In this document: positions 9,286 to 17,990 of the stretch, piece by piece | Layout: each line of letters opens with the position of its first letter | Position numbering within the stretch: the first letter of the stretch is position 1 | Assembly: GCF_030316885.1 (NCBI RefSeq) | Contig: NZ_JASZYQ010000006.1 | Span: forward strand, 1 to 64,000 | Direction: 5' to 3' | Source: Variovorax jilinensis | GTDB taxonomy: Bacteria; Pseudomonadota; Gammaproteobacteria; Burkholderiales; Burkholderiaceae_C | DNA length: 64,000 nucleotides | Made by a program: the position numbers and the translations under genes | Notes under the pieces: model-generated | The model's input: the letters and a program-made list of their open reading frames with translations, nothing else | Told to the model about the DNA's origin: nothing | Database searches by the model: none

Positions 9286-10285
9286 TTAGCCTCCGGCCGC
9301 CAGTGAGCGGACGCGTTGTGTGAGCGGCGGCAAAAACCGGCTATCGAAGAGCCGTTCTGCGCGCGGCGGATGCACAAGCTGCTTGGTGCGTCCCATCAGT
9401 TCGATAGTTTGGCGGATTCGCGCCATGTCCACGGCGCCGATGCCCAGCATGCCGCCTTCGCGGTGGGCCATCTCGACGGCAAGTGTTCCGGCAAGTCGTT
9501 CGCGGTTGGCAACACGATCGATGGACGGGTTGCGCCGCACCACGGCATCCATGGCAGCGTCGATGTCTGCCACGGTGTCGACCACGCCCCGGTTGACCGC
9601 CCGCACCAGCCCCGCGACGACCGATGGATGGTCGCGCAGCAACGCCGGCGTCACCATCACCGCACCACCGTAGAGCGACGGCACATGGTGCTGCCATTCG
9701 AAATGGCGCAGCACCGTCTCGGGATTCAATCCAGCTTCGATCGTCTGCGCACGGATCGTGTTGACGAAGCCGAACAGCCCGTCCCATCGCCCCTCCAGCA
9801 TCATGGGGACCAGCTCGCGATGCGCGAGATCTGACACCTCGATCTTCACCCTTGCCGGGTCGATCCCGCACGCGGCGCAGAACTCCGGAAACATGCGCCA
9901 CGCGGCATCGTTCGGGTGCGTGACCAGCGACAGATCGTGCAGGTCCGTGGGGACCAGCGTCTTGCCGGCTGCGGGCACCGCGATGGTGTATGGAGAGGCG
10001 TTGTGCATGGCGAAGACGCCGAACGGTGCCTCCCTGGGCTCGGCGGACGCCCATTCGACGAGCGCATTCATGTCGCCATACCCGGCATCGAACGATGCCT
10101 GCCATCAACTTGGGCACTGCGTTGGCCATCGTGTCGCCTTCGGTGAACACGACCTCCAGGCCTTCGTCGCGGAAGTAACCGCGATCGTCGGCCAGGAAGA
10201 ACCAGGCTTGCGGCCCGGAATAGAACGTGTTGAGGATGAAGCGCAGCTGGCGCAGTCCGGATGACGATGACGATATCAAGGACAT
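9286..10285 (-). pseudogene. NMT1/THI5-like ABC substrate-binding protein, broken by a frameshift
   Basis: The start (ATG 10285, MSLISSSSSGLRQLRF) encodes the first lobe up to ANAVPKLMAG. The frame is then lost, and the rest (FDAGYGDMNALVEWASAEPREAPFG and on to the stop at 9286) continues in another frame. Removing one base near 10096 restores a full protein of about 332 aa. No signal peptide is apparent. The family binds thiamine precursors, pyrimidines, taurine or sulfonates for ABC import, but no permease or ATPase is adjacent. The single-base change may be real decay or a sequencing error. The gene is divergent from the Bug gene at 10404. Confidence 0.8.
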
Positions 10286-10403
10286 CTCGAAGATCTCTTT
10301 GGTTGTTGTCGGGCGAAGCGTCACGAAGCAAACAGCAGGCCACGAAGCGCCGTAGGCGCGGTAATTGCTATGAGATGGCCCTATTCTCTGATCCGGAGCC
10401 GTC

Positions 10404-11381
10404 ATGACCCAATTTCATCCTACCCGGCGAAGCGCGCTGCAGTTCTTGACGGCTGGCGTCGTGGCAGCCGCCCTTCCCGCCTACGCGCAGTGGCCCGACA
10501 AGCCGATCAAGATCATCGTCACATTCCCACCCGGCGGTTCGAGCGACGTGTTGGCTCGCCTGATGGCCGAGCAGCTCGGCAAGAAGCTCGGGCAGCCCGT
10601 TGTCGTTGACAACAAGCCAGGGGCGGGCGGGACCATCGGAGGGGCTCAGGTATCGGCGGCGGCGCCCGATGGCTATACGCTCATGCTGTCGAACACGACG
10701 CCGGTCGCGCTTGGCCCATTCACCCTGGAGAAGCTGCCCTACGACCCGGTCGCGGGTTTCACCCACATCGCCTACCTGGGTGCAGCGCCGCTGGTCATCA
10801 TGGCCAGCAAGCCGTCGGGCATCAAGACTTACGCCGAATTCGAAGCGGCCGCCAAGAGGGACGGCCGCATGGACTTCGGCTCTGGGGGCCCCGGATCGAT
10901 CGGACACATCGAGGGCGAGCTGCTGAAGAAAACTACCGGGCTGAACATGGTGCATGTGCCCTATCGTGGAGGCTCTCCGATGACCACCGATCTGATCGCC
11001 AACACGATCCCGGTCGGCATCGACGTCATCACCTCGTACGTTCCCTTCTTCAAGAGTGGGCAACTGGTTCCCCTTGCCGTGACGGGGACCCAGCGCTCGC
11101 CCCTGATGCCGGACGTGCCGACGATGGTCGAGTTGAAGCAGCCGAAGCTGGTGCTCGAGAACTTCTTCGGCCTCTCCGGGCCGCCTCACCTGCCCGCCGA
11201 TGTGGTGGCGCGGCTGAACGCCGCGTGCAACGAAGTGCTGGTGATGCCTGAGATCCAGAAGAAGCTCACGGAGCTGGGGATCGTCGGCAAGCCAGAGACT
11301 GTTGCAATGTTCAACGATTTCGTGAAGGCACAGGTGGGCGTCTTGGGGCCGACAGTGAAGGACGCAGGAATCAAGCTCTAG
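10404..11381 (+). CDS. Bug-family periplasmic binding protein (TTT receptor)
   Basis: A 325-aa solute receptor of the tripartite tricarboxylate transporter group. The Tat-like leader is RRSALQFLTAGVVAAALPAYAQ, cleaved after AYA. Family marks are PIKIIVTFPPGGSSDVLAR near residue 35, VVVDNKPGAGGTIGG, ADGYTLML-like APDGYTLML, VPYRGGSP and the ending LGPTVKDAGIKL. Bug proteins bind carboxylates or other small anions; most, like this one, are not next to tctA/tctB permease genes. It stands divergent from a frameshifted binding protein. A short hairpin GCGCC-GTA-GGCGC (10347-10359) lies in the promoter gap. Confidence 0.93.
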   Translation: MTQFHPTRRSALQFLTAGVVAAALPAYAQWPDKPIKIIVTFPPGGSSDVLARLMAEQLGKKLGQPVVVDNKPGAGGTIGGAQVSAAAPDGYTLMLSNTTPVALGPFTLEKLPYDPVAGFTHIAYLGAAPLVIMASKPSGIKTYAEFEAAAKRDGRMDFGSGGPGSIGHIEGELLKKTTGLNMVHVPYRGGSPMTTDLIANTIPVGIDVITSYVPFFKSGQLVPLAVTGTQRSPLMPDVPTMVELKQPKLVLENFFGLSGPPHLPADVVARLNAACNEVLVMPEIQKKLTELGIVGKPETVAMFNDFVKAQVGVLGPTVKDAGIKL

Positions 11382-11493
11382 CCGCTTCGCCAACCCATCG
11401 CACTCGGCTGGGAATGCGATCTCGAAGTACTCCCCCGCAGTTGCTTTAAGGCGTGCCAGGGCCTCAACTCGGCGAAAGGGGCGTGCCGCTCCA

Positions 11494-11830
11494 TCACCAC
11501 TTCCGAGGTTTGCGATCAAGCGGCGCGCACCCATCTCCCTTGAACGCGTCAGATCTCCGTCTGTCGGCGATCTCCAATGCGTCATCGACCTCGATGCCCA
11601 GGTATTGCCCTGAAGACTCCAGCTTGGCATGTCCAAGCAGCAGTTGCACAGCGCGCAAGTTCTTGGAGCGTTAGTAGATCAAGGTTGCCTGTGTGCGCCG
11701 CATCGAGTGCGTGCCGTACTCGCTCGGATCGAGGCCGATTTCTTGAACCCACCCCCCAAGGATTCGAGCATATTGCCGTTTTCCCAGATGTGGCGAATCG
11801 TGGACCCGGCTCGGGAACACAGGAAATCTT
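11494..11830 (-). pseudogene. Tyrosine recombinase (phage-type integrase), C-terminal remnant with nonsense codon
   Basis: The minus strand carries FPSRVHDSPHLGKRQYARIL, then DPSEYGTHSMRRTQATLIY, the box with the catalytic His-x-x-Arg. The frame is interrupted by TAA at 11671-11673 and resumes with NLRAVQLLLGHAKLESSGQYLGIEVDDALEIADR, the part containing the second catalytic His and Tyr, ending at TGA 11494. The N-terminal half upstream of 11830 is not recognisable in any frame. This is a dead integrase, evidence that a mobile element once inserted or was excised here. The matching ends were not found. Confidence 0.75.
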
Positions 11831-11939
11831 TTAGACCCTCGGTCAAGGCGCAGATTACGACTTCGGCCCTGATCGCGGTCTTTCGACCTTGCCACGCGCG
11901 AGCCGCCCGAGCCTTCGCGCCTCGCCCAGCGCTGCAACT

Positions 11940-12728
11940 TCAGCAGTTGGCCTGGATGCTTCGGATGACGACGCGCTGCGCCACGCGTTCGGTGTCGACG
12001 ATCGCCGTGCCGTCGCACCGAGAATGCGTCGCGCGGTAACGATACCGTGCCTCGACCCTGCGCGCATCGAGCGGCCTGACCGAAAGCAGCTGAAGTGGCT
12101 CGCGGAAGGATGCGTAGAAGCGCGTCATGCCCGTCTCTTCGTAGGGGCCTGCGCCGCGCTTGGCGGGCGTCACCATCGCTGCCGCCGACTTACCGTCGCC
12201 GCGAGAGAGCGCACGATAGAAGGTGGACACCGCGTCCGCGGGAGTCTCGGCGATGGCTGCCGAGCGGGGTGGGACTGGGGCTTGCGCTCGTGCCTGCGCG
12301 TGTGGCAAGGGCAAGGGCAACGGGGACGACGATGGCGTTGCGGCCGGTGCCAGCAGCCAGGCGCCGGCATTGGGGAGATCGACCTCCGGCACCGGTGCCT
12401 GGACCACGCGTGCCGCCGGCGGCGCCGAAGGCTCGCTCTTGCGCGTGACATACACATACCAGCTTGTGAAGCCGGCGATGACTACGGCCGCAAGCACGGC
12501 CAGGCCGAACCAGAACGCGATGGCTTCCCCGAAGAAGGCCGCGGCCCCCATGCCGCCTTTCTGACCAGCGCCATCTGCGGGTGTCCGACGGGGCACGCGC
12601 AACGAGCGCATCGCCTCGAGCGCGGACGGCCCCGTGGGCGCAAAGCCGGGCAAGCGGCCAGTGCACCCAATGCAGAACATGGCGCTCGATCGATTGTCCT
12701 TGCCGCAAGATTCGCAGACGACGGGCAT
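11940..12728 (-). CDS. Zinc-ribbon membrane protein of unknown function
   Basis: A 262-aa protein. The N-terminus has a zinc ribbon with two CxxC pairs (CESCGKDN...FCIGC), a linker, then one membrane segment (about residues 72-92, FWFGLAVLAAVVIAGFTSWY). A Pro/Ala/Ser-rich linker (about 105-158) leads to a periplasmic domain (TPADAVSTFYRALSRGDGKSAAAMVTP...), which looks like the NTF2-like or DUF4878-type domains that follow such linkers. The architecture suggests a cytoplasmic zinc finger anchored to an external domain; the partner is unknown. A 257-bp gap separates it from the kinase gene upstream on the same strand. Confidence 0.75.
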   Translation of the reverse strand: MPVVCESCGKDNRSSAMFCIGCTGRLPGFAPTGPSALEAMRSLRVPRRTPADGAGQKGGMGAAAFFGEAIAFWFGLAVLAAVVIAGFTSWYVYVTRKSEPSAPPAARVVQAPVPEVDLPNAGAWLLAPAATPSSSPLPLPLPHAQARAQAPVPPRSAAIAETPADAVSTFYRALSRGDGKSAAAMVTPAKRGAGPYEETGMTRFYASFREPLQLLSVRPLDARRVEARYRYRATHSRCDGTAIVDTERVAQRVVIRSIQANC

Positions 12729-12985
12729 GTGCGTCCCTCTCTGGTTGCGCTTCGACTTTGCAGACGGTGTGGCACGTCGTCTGTAGGCAAAGCGCCTGTG
12801 TCGTCATGTATGCATGGAGGGACGAAGCGGTGCACGTCGTTGCGCGTCATATCAGGACGACGGCTGCGCAGCGCGAGCCGACCTTGTACCTATGCTCGTG
12901 CACTACCGTGATCGGCCAACCCCAGACGTTCGGCATGTCGCGTCAAGCCCGATATGCTCGTCGTCGACGAGCGACTTGCAGCGGG

Positions 12986-14116
12986 TTATGCCAGTCTGCG
13001 CAGGGGCAATCCAATGGTGAAGACGCAGCCCTTGCCGGGTATGTCTTGAACCGTCAAACGGCCGCCGTCCGCCTCGACGCTGCGTCTGGCGATCGACAGC
13101 CCCAGTCCCAGGCCGCGCTTGTCGTCGAAATTCTGCTTGAACGGCTCAAACATGGTGTCCGCTGCCCCGTTCGGGATTCCACCGCAACAGTCCTCCACGT
13201 CGATGAGGATCCATGAATCGGACGTATGCGCGTGCAACGAGACTTCGCTCCCGGCTCGGGTGAATTTGAAGGCGTTCTGCAACAAGTTGCCGAGGGCTGC
13301 AGAGAGGAGTTCGCGATTGCCTTCGATTGCGAGCCGGGCGTCTACTTCGGCAATGTTGAGAAAGCAGCCTGTATCGGTGGCATACAGCTCAGCCACGCGG
13401 CCAGCGTCACCCAGAAACATCGCAAGGGAAAATACGCGAGGATGCACCGGCCCGTGCGCGGCGTTGCGGACCGACGCCAACGACTGATCGATCAAGATTT
13501 GCAGGGAGTCCAGGCTGCGTTTGAGCACGCCTCCAGTCGATCCGCCGACAGGTAGCCTTCCCGACTCGAGAGCCGAGAACGCAAGCTTTGCGACATGCAA
13601 ATGGTTGCGCAGTTCGTGTGCGAGAAGGCCCAGCCGCTCGTTCTCCTCTTGGGCTTGCTTTCGCGCTACTTCCATATCGCGCTGGGCAGCGAACTCGGTT
13701 ACCGCGTCTGCGATTGCGTTGTCCAAGCAGCGGTTAAGCGTCCGAAACTGATCGACCGAAAATGGGGCGTCGCGCTCTACTGCCAGGTCGGTGATCGCCT
13801 GGCACAGATCGCCATAGTCATGCACGACTTGGTCGACTGTGTAGCCAAGCCCGAGCAATTCGCGGCCATGGACCGTCGCAGAAACCCCCATCTCCGAAAG
13901 CGCCGCAGCGTCTCCTCCGGATGGTCCGGAAATACGCAAGCCCCCGGCTGCATCGCCACCTTCCTCGGCTTCCAACGTGCGCGTCAACTGGTCGAGAAAC
14001 ATCGGTATGCCGTGTGCAAGCTGCTCGCGGGTAGCACCTCGTGACGGCCGCAACGCGACCTTCTCCGTGCATCTTTGAATGAGCTCATCGCGATGGTTGG
14101 AAAGAAAGCCGCGCAT
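12986..14116 (-). CDS. Soluble sensor histidine kinase
   Basis: A 376-aa protein without membrane segments. The N-terminal helical domain (about 1-145: LSNHRDELIQRC...LGLGYTVDQVVHDYGDLCQAIT) resembles RsbR/globin-like sensory bundles. The phospho-acceptor His is near residue 167 in GLLAHELRNHLHVAK, followed by an ATPase domain with LGNLLQNAFKFT, DCCGGIP and KRGLGLGLSIARRSVEADGG. The ATG at 14116 is used instead of a TTG four codons earlier. No response regulator is adjacent, so it is an orphan kinase that may signal to a regulator elsewhere. Confidence 0.88.
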   Translation of the reverse strand: MRGFLSNHRDELIQRCTEKVALRPSRGATREQLAHGIPMFLDQLTRTLEAEEGGDAAGGLRISGPSGGDAAALSEMGVSATVHGRELLGLGYTVDQVVHDYGDLCQAITDLAVERDAPFSVDQFRTLNRCLDNAIADAVTEFAAQRDMEVARKQAQEENERLGLLAHELRNHLHVAKLAFSALESGRLPVGGSTGGVLKRSLDSLQILIDQSLASVRNAAHGPVHPRVFSLAMFLGDAGRVAELYATDTGCFLNIAEVDARLAIEGNRELLSAALGNLLQNAFKFTRAGSEVSLHAHTSDSWILIDVEDCCGGIPNGAADTMFEPFKQNFDDKRGLGLGLSIARRSVEADGGRLTVQDIPGKGCVFTIGLPLRRLA

Positions 14117-14360
14117 GCCGATGGCCAAAGGTGGGCTGCGGCGTTGCGCCGGTCGCAGCGGATGATGGCGGAAATCACGCTTCGCCAGTGTGTTGAGGCA
14201 GTATGCGCTAGCCGCGGAGTGGCCTCGGATTGCACACTAGGAACATGGGCAATACACATTGCTCGATCGCCCGGAGATCTAGGCGCAGCGGGCGGGAAGT
14301 CAGCTTCGTGTTTCCGGAACTGTTTTCATTGCGCCGGTCTGACAATCGTGTTCGCCCCCG

Positions 14361-15587
14361 TCAACGTCGCGCCAAGACCACGCTCGCCAGTTCGCGGCGA
14401 AACTCGGCTGAGTTCAAAGTAATAAGTTGCCCATTCGGAAGCTCCACCATTCCGCCTTCGAGGGCACTGATCGTCGCCACGATCTGCGGCCTGCCGTTTC
14501 GGATCACCGCGAAATAGCTGGCCCTGTTGAGGTCACCGAAGAAGTCATAGGCGACCGAGCCCAAGAGGTCCGGAAAACGGGTTGCCTCGAAGCGGGTGTT
14601 GTGAACCGTGTGAAGAAACTTCGCCTGATCGAGCTCTCCTGTCACCGTCAGGCCAGCCTTCAACAGTTGAACCGAGAAGTAGCCCTTGATGCCGTTGAGA
14701 TCCGGTCGACGGCCATAGCGGGCCTCGTAGCGCTTCACGAATGCCTGCATCTGCACGGAAGGAGCGTCGACTGAGTTGTTCATGTGAACGAGAACCCCTT
14801 CAGTGGCTCCTCCTGCAGCGTCAATGACCTTCTGCGCCGCCACCAAGCCATCGGTCACGATCGGCTTGTCGAAGCCCTGCTTGCGCAACTCCTTCAAGAC
14901 CTCGATCGATTCGGATTCCGTGGCATACAGCAGGAGGGCATCGACCTTGGCAGCGATCAGCGCCGCCACGACCTGGGCGCAATCCGTTTGCGCGGGTTTG
15001 ACCGAGCCGTCGAAGCCCACGACAGTCTTTCGACGCTTGAAGGTTGCAATCAGGGCATCACGGCCATCCTTGCCAAAGTCATTGTCGATCCAGATCAATC
15101 CGATGTTCTGCGCACCCAATCCGAAGGTGGCCAGTGCTCCCAGGCGCGGCATGGATCCGCTCTGAGAAAGTGAGGTGCGCAACAATGAAGGATGGAAACG
15201 CCGCGTCAGTGACGATGCCTCACCCCCGGTGAATTGCGGCACGGCCGGATCCGCCGTGAACTTCATCGACGCCGCCGTGATGCCGGAAAACTGCGGGCCG
15301 AGGACAGCAAAGGGCTTGCCAACCAATGCCTTCTTGGTGGCCTCCTCGGCTGCAGCAGGCGAGGTGTCGATATCGAACTGCGTCAACTCGAGCTGCTGAC
15401 CGAGCACGCCGCCGTTCCCATTGATTTCGTCGATGGCCATCAGGTAGCCGCTCTTGAGGCTCTGACCCGCCGTTGCGCCCGGCCCTCGACCTTCGGTAAT
15501 CCCGGCCAGCTTGATCTGTGCAACGGCGGGCTGAAGGACAAGAGCAAGCACTCCCGTCAACAGAGTCAAGGTGATTCGATGAAGCAT
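14361..15587 (-). CDS. LIV-type ABC transporter substrate-binding protein
   Basis: A 408-aa periplasmic binding protein of the Leu/Ile/Val/amide type. The ATG at 15587 has AAGGTAGG just upstream and gives a clean signal peptide (MLHRITLTLLTGVLALVL, cleaved after AVA). Family marks are INGNGGVLGQQLELTQFD, VLGPQFSGITAA, IWIDNDFGKDGRDAL and GIKGYFSVQLL. No permease or ATPase gene is adjacent, so it must serve a transporter encoded elsewhere. Its promoter gap (15588-15917) is shared with the divergent TIM-barrel gene and holds two palindromes. Confidence 0.9.
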   Translation of the reverse strand: MLHRITLTLLTGVLALVLQPAVAQIKLAGITEGRGPGATAGQSLKSGYLMAIDEINGNGGVLGQQLELTQFDIDTSPAAAEEATKKALVGKPFAVLGPQFSGITAASMKFTADPAVPQFTGGEASSLTRRFHPSLLRTSLSQSGSMPRLGALATFGLGAQNIGLIWIDNDFGKDGRDALIATFKRRKTVVGFDGSVKPAQTDCAQVVAALIAAKVDALLLYATESESIEVLKELRKQGFDKPIVTDGLVAAQKVIDAAGGATEGVLVHMNNSVDAPSVQMQAFVKRYEARYGRRPDLNGIKGYFSVQLLKAGLTVTGELDQAKFLHTVHNTRFEATRFPDLLGSVAYDFFGDLNRASYFAVIRNGRPQIVATISALEGGMVELPNGQLITLNSAEFRRELASVVLARR

Positions 15588-15917
15588 TTGGCCTACCTTC
15601 GGTGAGCGTGCGCCGGTTGAGCGTCCGATAGCCCGCAAGACGCGCGGCTGACGGAACTCGCCGAATGATAGGAAGTGTGGAAATGTTTTCCATCAGGGAA
15701 ATCATTTCGCGTTCATGCCAAGTTTTCCGGCTTTTTCGACGTCGAGCTGTCGCGACAGCGGCGTCATTCGCGTCATTCGGGCGATTGACTAGCACTCTCC
15801 TCGATAACGCAGGAGACCTTCATCGTTTGAGCACTCCACAAAATTTGTTGCAGTCTCAATTTTGTGACCCCCTCCATACACTCATCCGCTGATCGCATCA
15901 AACAACGGAGACAAACG
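15588..15917. promoter_or_regulatory. Divergent promoter region with two perfect palindromes
   Basis: TGGAAA-TGT-TTTCCA at 15678-15692 is a perfect inverted repeat about 90 bases upstream of the minus-strand binding-protein gene. GCTGTCGCGACAGC at 15746-15759 is a perfect 14-bp palindrome, followed by a near-tandem GCGTCATTC repeat (15761-15779). From about 15837 the region is nearly identical to an inverted copy at 19105-19208. Regulators are unknown. Confidence 0.5.
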
Positions 15918-15945
15918 ATGGAGAGACGCAATTTTCTTTCAGGGG
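15837..15945 (+). repeat. Leader repeat, copy 1 (inverted relative to 19105-19208)
   Basis: About 105 bases, from CACAAAATTTGTTGCAG through the ribosome site (ACGGAGACAAACG) into the first nine codons of the TIM-barrel gene, match the reverse complement of 19105-19208 with only a few differences. The two copies lie in front of paralogous genes, so the repeat marks a duplication that kept promoter, leader and start. Confidence 0.9.
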
Positions 15946-17210
15946 CGGTCGCCACCGCGGCTGGCGTCGGACTGGCTGCTTGTGGCGGCGGCGGCTCGAA
16001 CCCAGGGCCCTTCGCTTCCTTGCCGTCGGGGGCGGCACCTCCGGGCTCGGGCTCTACGCCGCCGGTCGAGGTCGCTCCTCCAGTTCCGCCCGTCAATCCA
16101 CCCGTCGAGCCGACGCCCGCAGGGCCTCAGAAACTGGTCACGCAGCTCTGGTCCCGTCATCTGCAATGGGTCAGCACTCAAGCGGAGTCTCAGAATGGAA
16201 CAGACCCCTTCGGTATCGGTGTCAAGATTGGCGAGGCTCTGCTGGCAAGCGGGTATGCCGCCGTCGACCTCACGGTGCGCGCCGACGGACATGTGCTGCC
16301 GCAGAACGTGAAGACACATCTGCCGAACATGCTCAAGGGGATCCGCAGCACGGGGGCCATCTGTGACCACATCGGCGTCAATTTCACTCCTTTGATCGAT
16401 CCACTCAACACCACTTGGATCGTGGCCGAGAACGTGGAAGAAATCCTGTCGGTCGCCAACGACAACGGCATTCGAAAGTACCGTTTCAACAATGCCAACG
16501 GCACCGCAATCCCAGGCACCGCCGGCACGCTCACGGTCGCCTCGTTCGCGAGCAACACCTTCGGCGACACCATGACGACCCTGCTCGATGGCGTCCGTGC
16601 GAACCACCAGCGCCTGGCGGCCCTGAACGCCAAGTACGGCAACCTGTGCGGCGTCGCGCACACGCATGGAAACAACATCGGCACCAGCGTGTACGACTAC
16701 GAGTACGCGATGCGCGACATCGATCCCAATCTGATCGCCATCAATCTGGCAATCGGCCATACCGCAGGCGCTGCACTTGGTGGTTCCGGCAATCCGGCGT
16801 GGGAGTTGCAGATGCGTAGGCACATGCCACGCATCAAGTGCACGGCCGTCGAGGATCTGCGTGCGACGCTCAACGCCACCACCGGAGCGTTGAGCAGCGG
16901 CAGGATCGAGCCACTACCGGGCACCGCAGGCGGTGGCGTGATCAACTGGACCAACTTCTACGGGCACCTGCTCAAGGGCGGCTACAGCGGTGCTGCCGAG
17001 TCGCAGATCGAGTACAGCATCCCCAACGGCAGCACCGGCGCAAACATCAGCCTGAACACGGCGTTCTGGTCAGACAACGCCAATTTCGCCAATGGCAACC
17101 TCACGCCCGCCATGATGATCGCGACCATGAAGAATGCCTCCACCTTCATTCGGGAGCGAGCTGCGATCGCCGGTTGGGGCCAGGACGGCAGCAACAGCAA
17201 GGTCCTCTGA
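15918..17210 (+). CDS. Tat-exported TIM-barrel protein (sugar phosphate isomerase/epimerase-like)
   Basis: A 430-aa protein. The leader MERRNFLSGAVATAAGVGLAAC has a Tat-like RR and a lipobox Cys (LAAC), so it is probably an exported lipoprotein. A Gly/Pro/Val-rich linker (about 24-72) follows, then a xylose-isomerase-like TIM barrel (LWSRHLQWVSTQ, GYAAVDLTVRADGHVLP, CDHIGVNF, GIRKYRFNNANG, LCGVAHTHGNNIGTSVYDYEYAMRDIDPNLIAINLAIGHT, MPRIKCTAVEDL). Conserved His, Asp and Glu could bind a metal. The ATG at 15918 follows GGAG. It is a paralogue of the gene at 17991-19127 with about the same barrel. The substrate is unknown; a role on extracytoplasmic sugars or derivatives is inferred. Confidence 0.85.
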   Translation: MERRNFLSGAVATAAGVGLAACGGGGSNPGPFASLPSGAAPPGSGSTPPVEVAPPVPPVNPPVEPTPAGPQKLVTQLWSRHLQWVSTQAESQNGTDPFGIGVKIGEALLASGYAAVDLTVRADGHVLPQNVKTHLPNMLKGIRSTGAICDHIGVNFTPLIDPLNTTWIVAENVEEILSVANDNGIRKYRFNNANGTAIPGTAGTLTVASFASNTFGDTMTTLLDGVRANHQRLAALNAKYGNLCGVAHTHGNNIGTSVYDYEYAMRDIDPNLIAINLAIGHTAGAALGGSGNPAWELQMRRHMPRIKCTAVEDLRATLNATTGALSSGRIEPLPGTAGGGVINWTNFYGHLLKGGYSGAAESQIEYSIPNGSTGANISLNTAFWSDNANFANGNLTPAMMIATMKNASTFIRERAAIAGWGQDGSNSKVL

Positions 17211-17297
17211 ACTGTCCCATGAGGTGGGCCGCTTCCAGCGGCCGCCTCGCTCGAGCAACGGGCGCGCCGCCATGGACGCGCCCGTGCTCATCGGCGC

Positions 17298-17921
17298 TCA
17301 GCCGAAATCCACCCTGTAGCCCCACGACTCGAGCCGGTTCGGAATGGCGTTGAACGCCATCGTCATGCGACGTTCGCCCTGGTTGTGCGGCACGGCGTGC
17401 ATGAGATAGCTGGGAAACAGCAGCAGATCGCCCGGCGCAGGCGCGGGGCTGACCCAGCGTTCGGCATTGAACGGCGTCGACGCCACGTCGGAACCCGCGT
17501 TCTTGAAGACGAAGTCGGTGCCTGTGGACGATTTCATGAACACGGTTTGTGAACCCGGGTGCGACGGCGTCAGATAGACAATGCCCGACACGAAACTGTT
17601 GGCGTGAATGTGCTGCGCCTGCATGCCGCCGGGTTCGAGGATATTGACCCACATCTCCTTGATCGCCCAATCGAGCCGCTGTCCGAAGATGAGCGCACCC
17701 ATGTCGACTACCTTGGGGGTAATCGCCATTGCCGCCTCCACCAACAGCGGACTGTCGTTGGGATCGAGCAGAGCCGTGTGCGACAGCTGGCCGGACTCCG
17801 GATTGGCCTGCGTGGCCCGCGCGCTGAAGTGCTGCACCAATCCCTCGACAAGGCGCGCGTCCAGCGTGCCCGGCGCGCGAAGCACAGGGGTGGGAAACAG
17901 GCCGAATACTTCATCCTTCAT
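17298..17921 (-). CDS. Putative 2-oxoglutarate/Fe(II) oxygenase
   Basis: A 207-aa protein of the small prolyl-hydroxylase-like group (TIGR02466 type). The start VFGLFPTPVLRAP is typical. Metal and cosubstrate region: WVNILEPGGMQAQHIHANSFVSGIVYL, then FPSYLMHAVPHNQGERRMTMAFNAIP, giving the His...His and Arg pattern of a double-stranded beta-helix dioxygenase. The ATG at 17921 is preceded by GAAAGAAG. It lies 69 bases downstream of the second TIM-barrel gene on the same strand and is probably co-transcribed with it. Confidence 0.8.
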   Translation of the reverse strand: MKDEVFGLFPTPVLRAPGTLDARLVEGLVQHFSARATQANPESGQLSHTALLDPNDSPLLVEAAMAITPKVVDMGALIFGQRLDWAIKEMWVNILEPGGMQAQHIHANSFVSGIVYLTPSHPGSQTVFMKSSTGTDFVFKNAGSDVASTPFNAERWVSPAPAPGDLLLFPSYLMHAVPHNQGERRMTMAFNAIPNRLESWGYRVDFG

Positions 17922-17990
17922 TGCACTTCTTTCCTGGCGCACCGACAGCCGCGAGCCGGACTGCGATGCAGCCGAACGCCTCGAAAGACA

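Noticed and set aside
10368..11636. 422-codon minus-strand frame
   Set aside because: Antisense of the Bug gene; composition (His/Arg/Gln) is that of a shadow frame.
12190..12807. 205-codon minus-strand frame overlapping the zinc-ribbon gene
   Set aside because: The zinc-ribbon frame has two CxxC pairs and a clear membrane segment; this one has no features.
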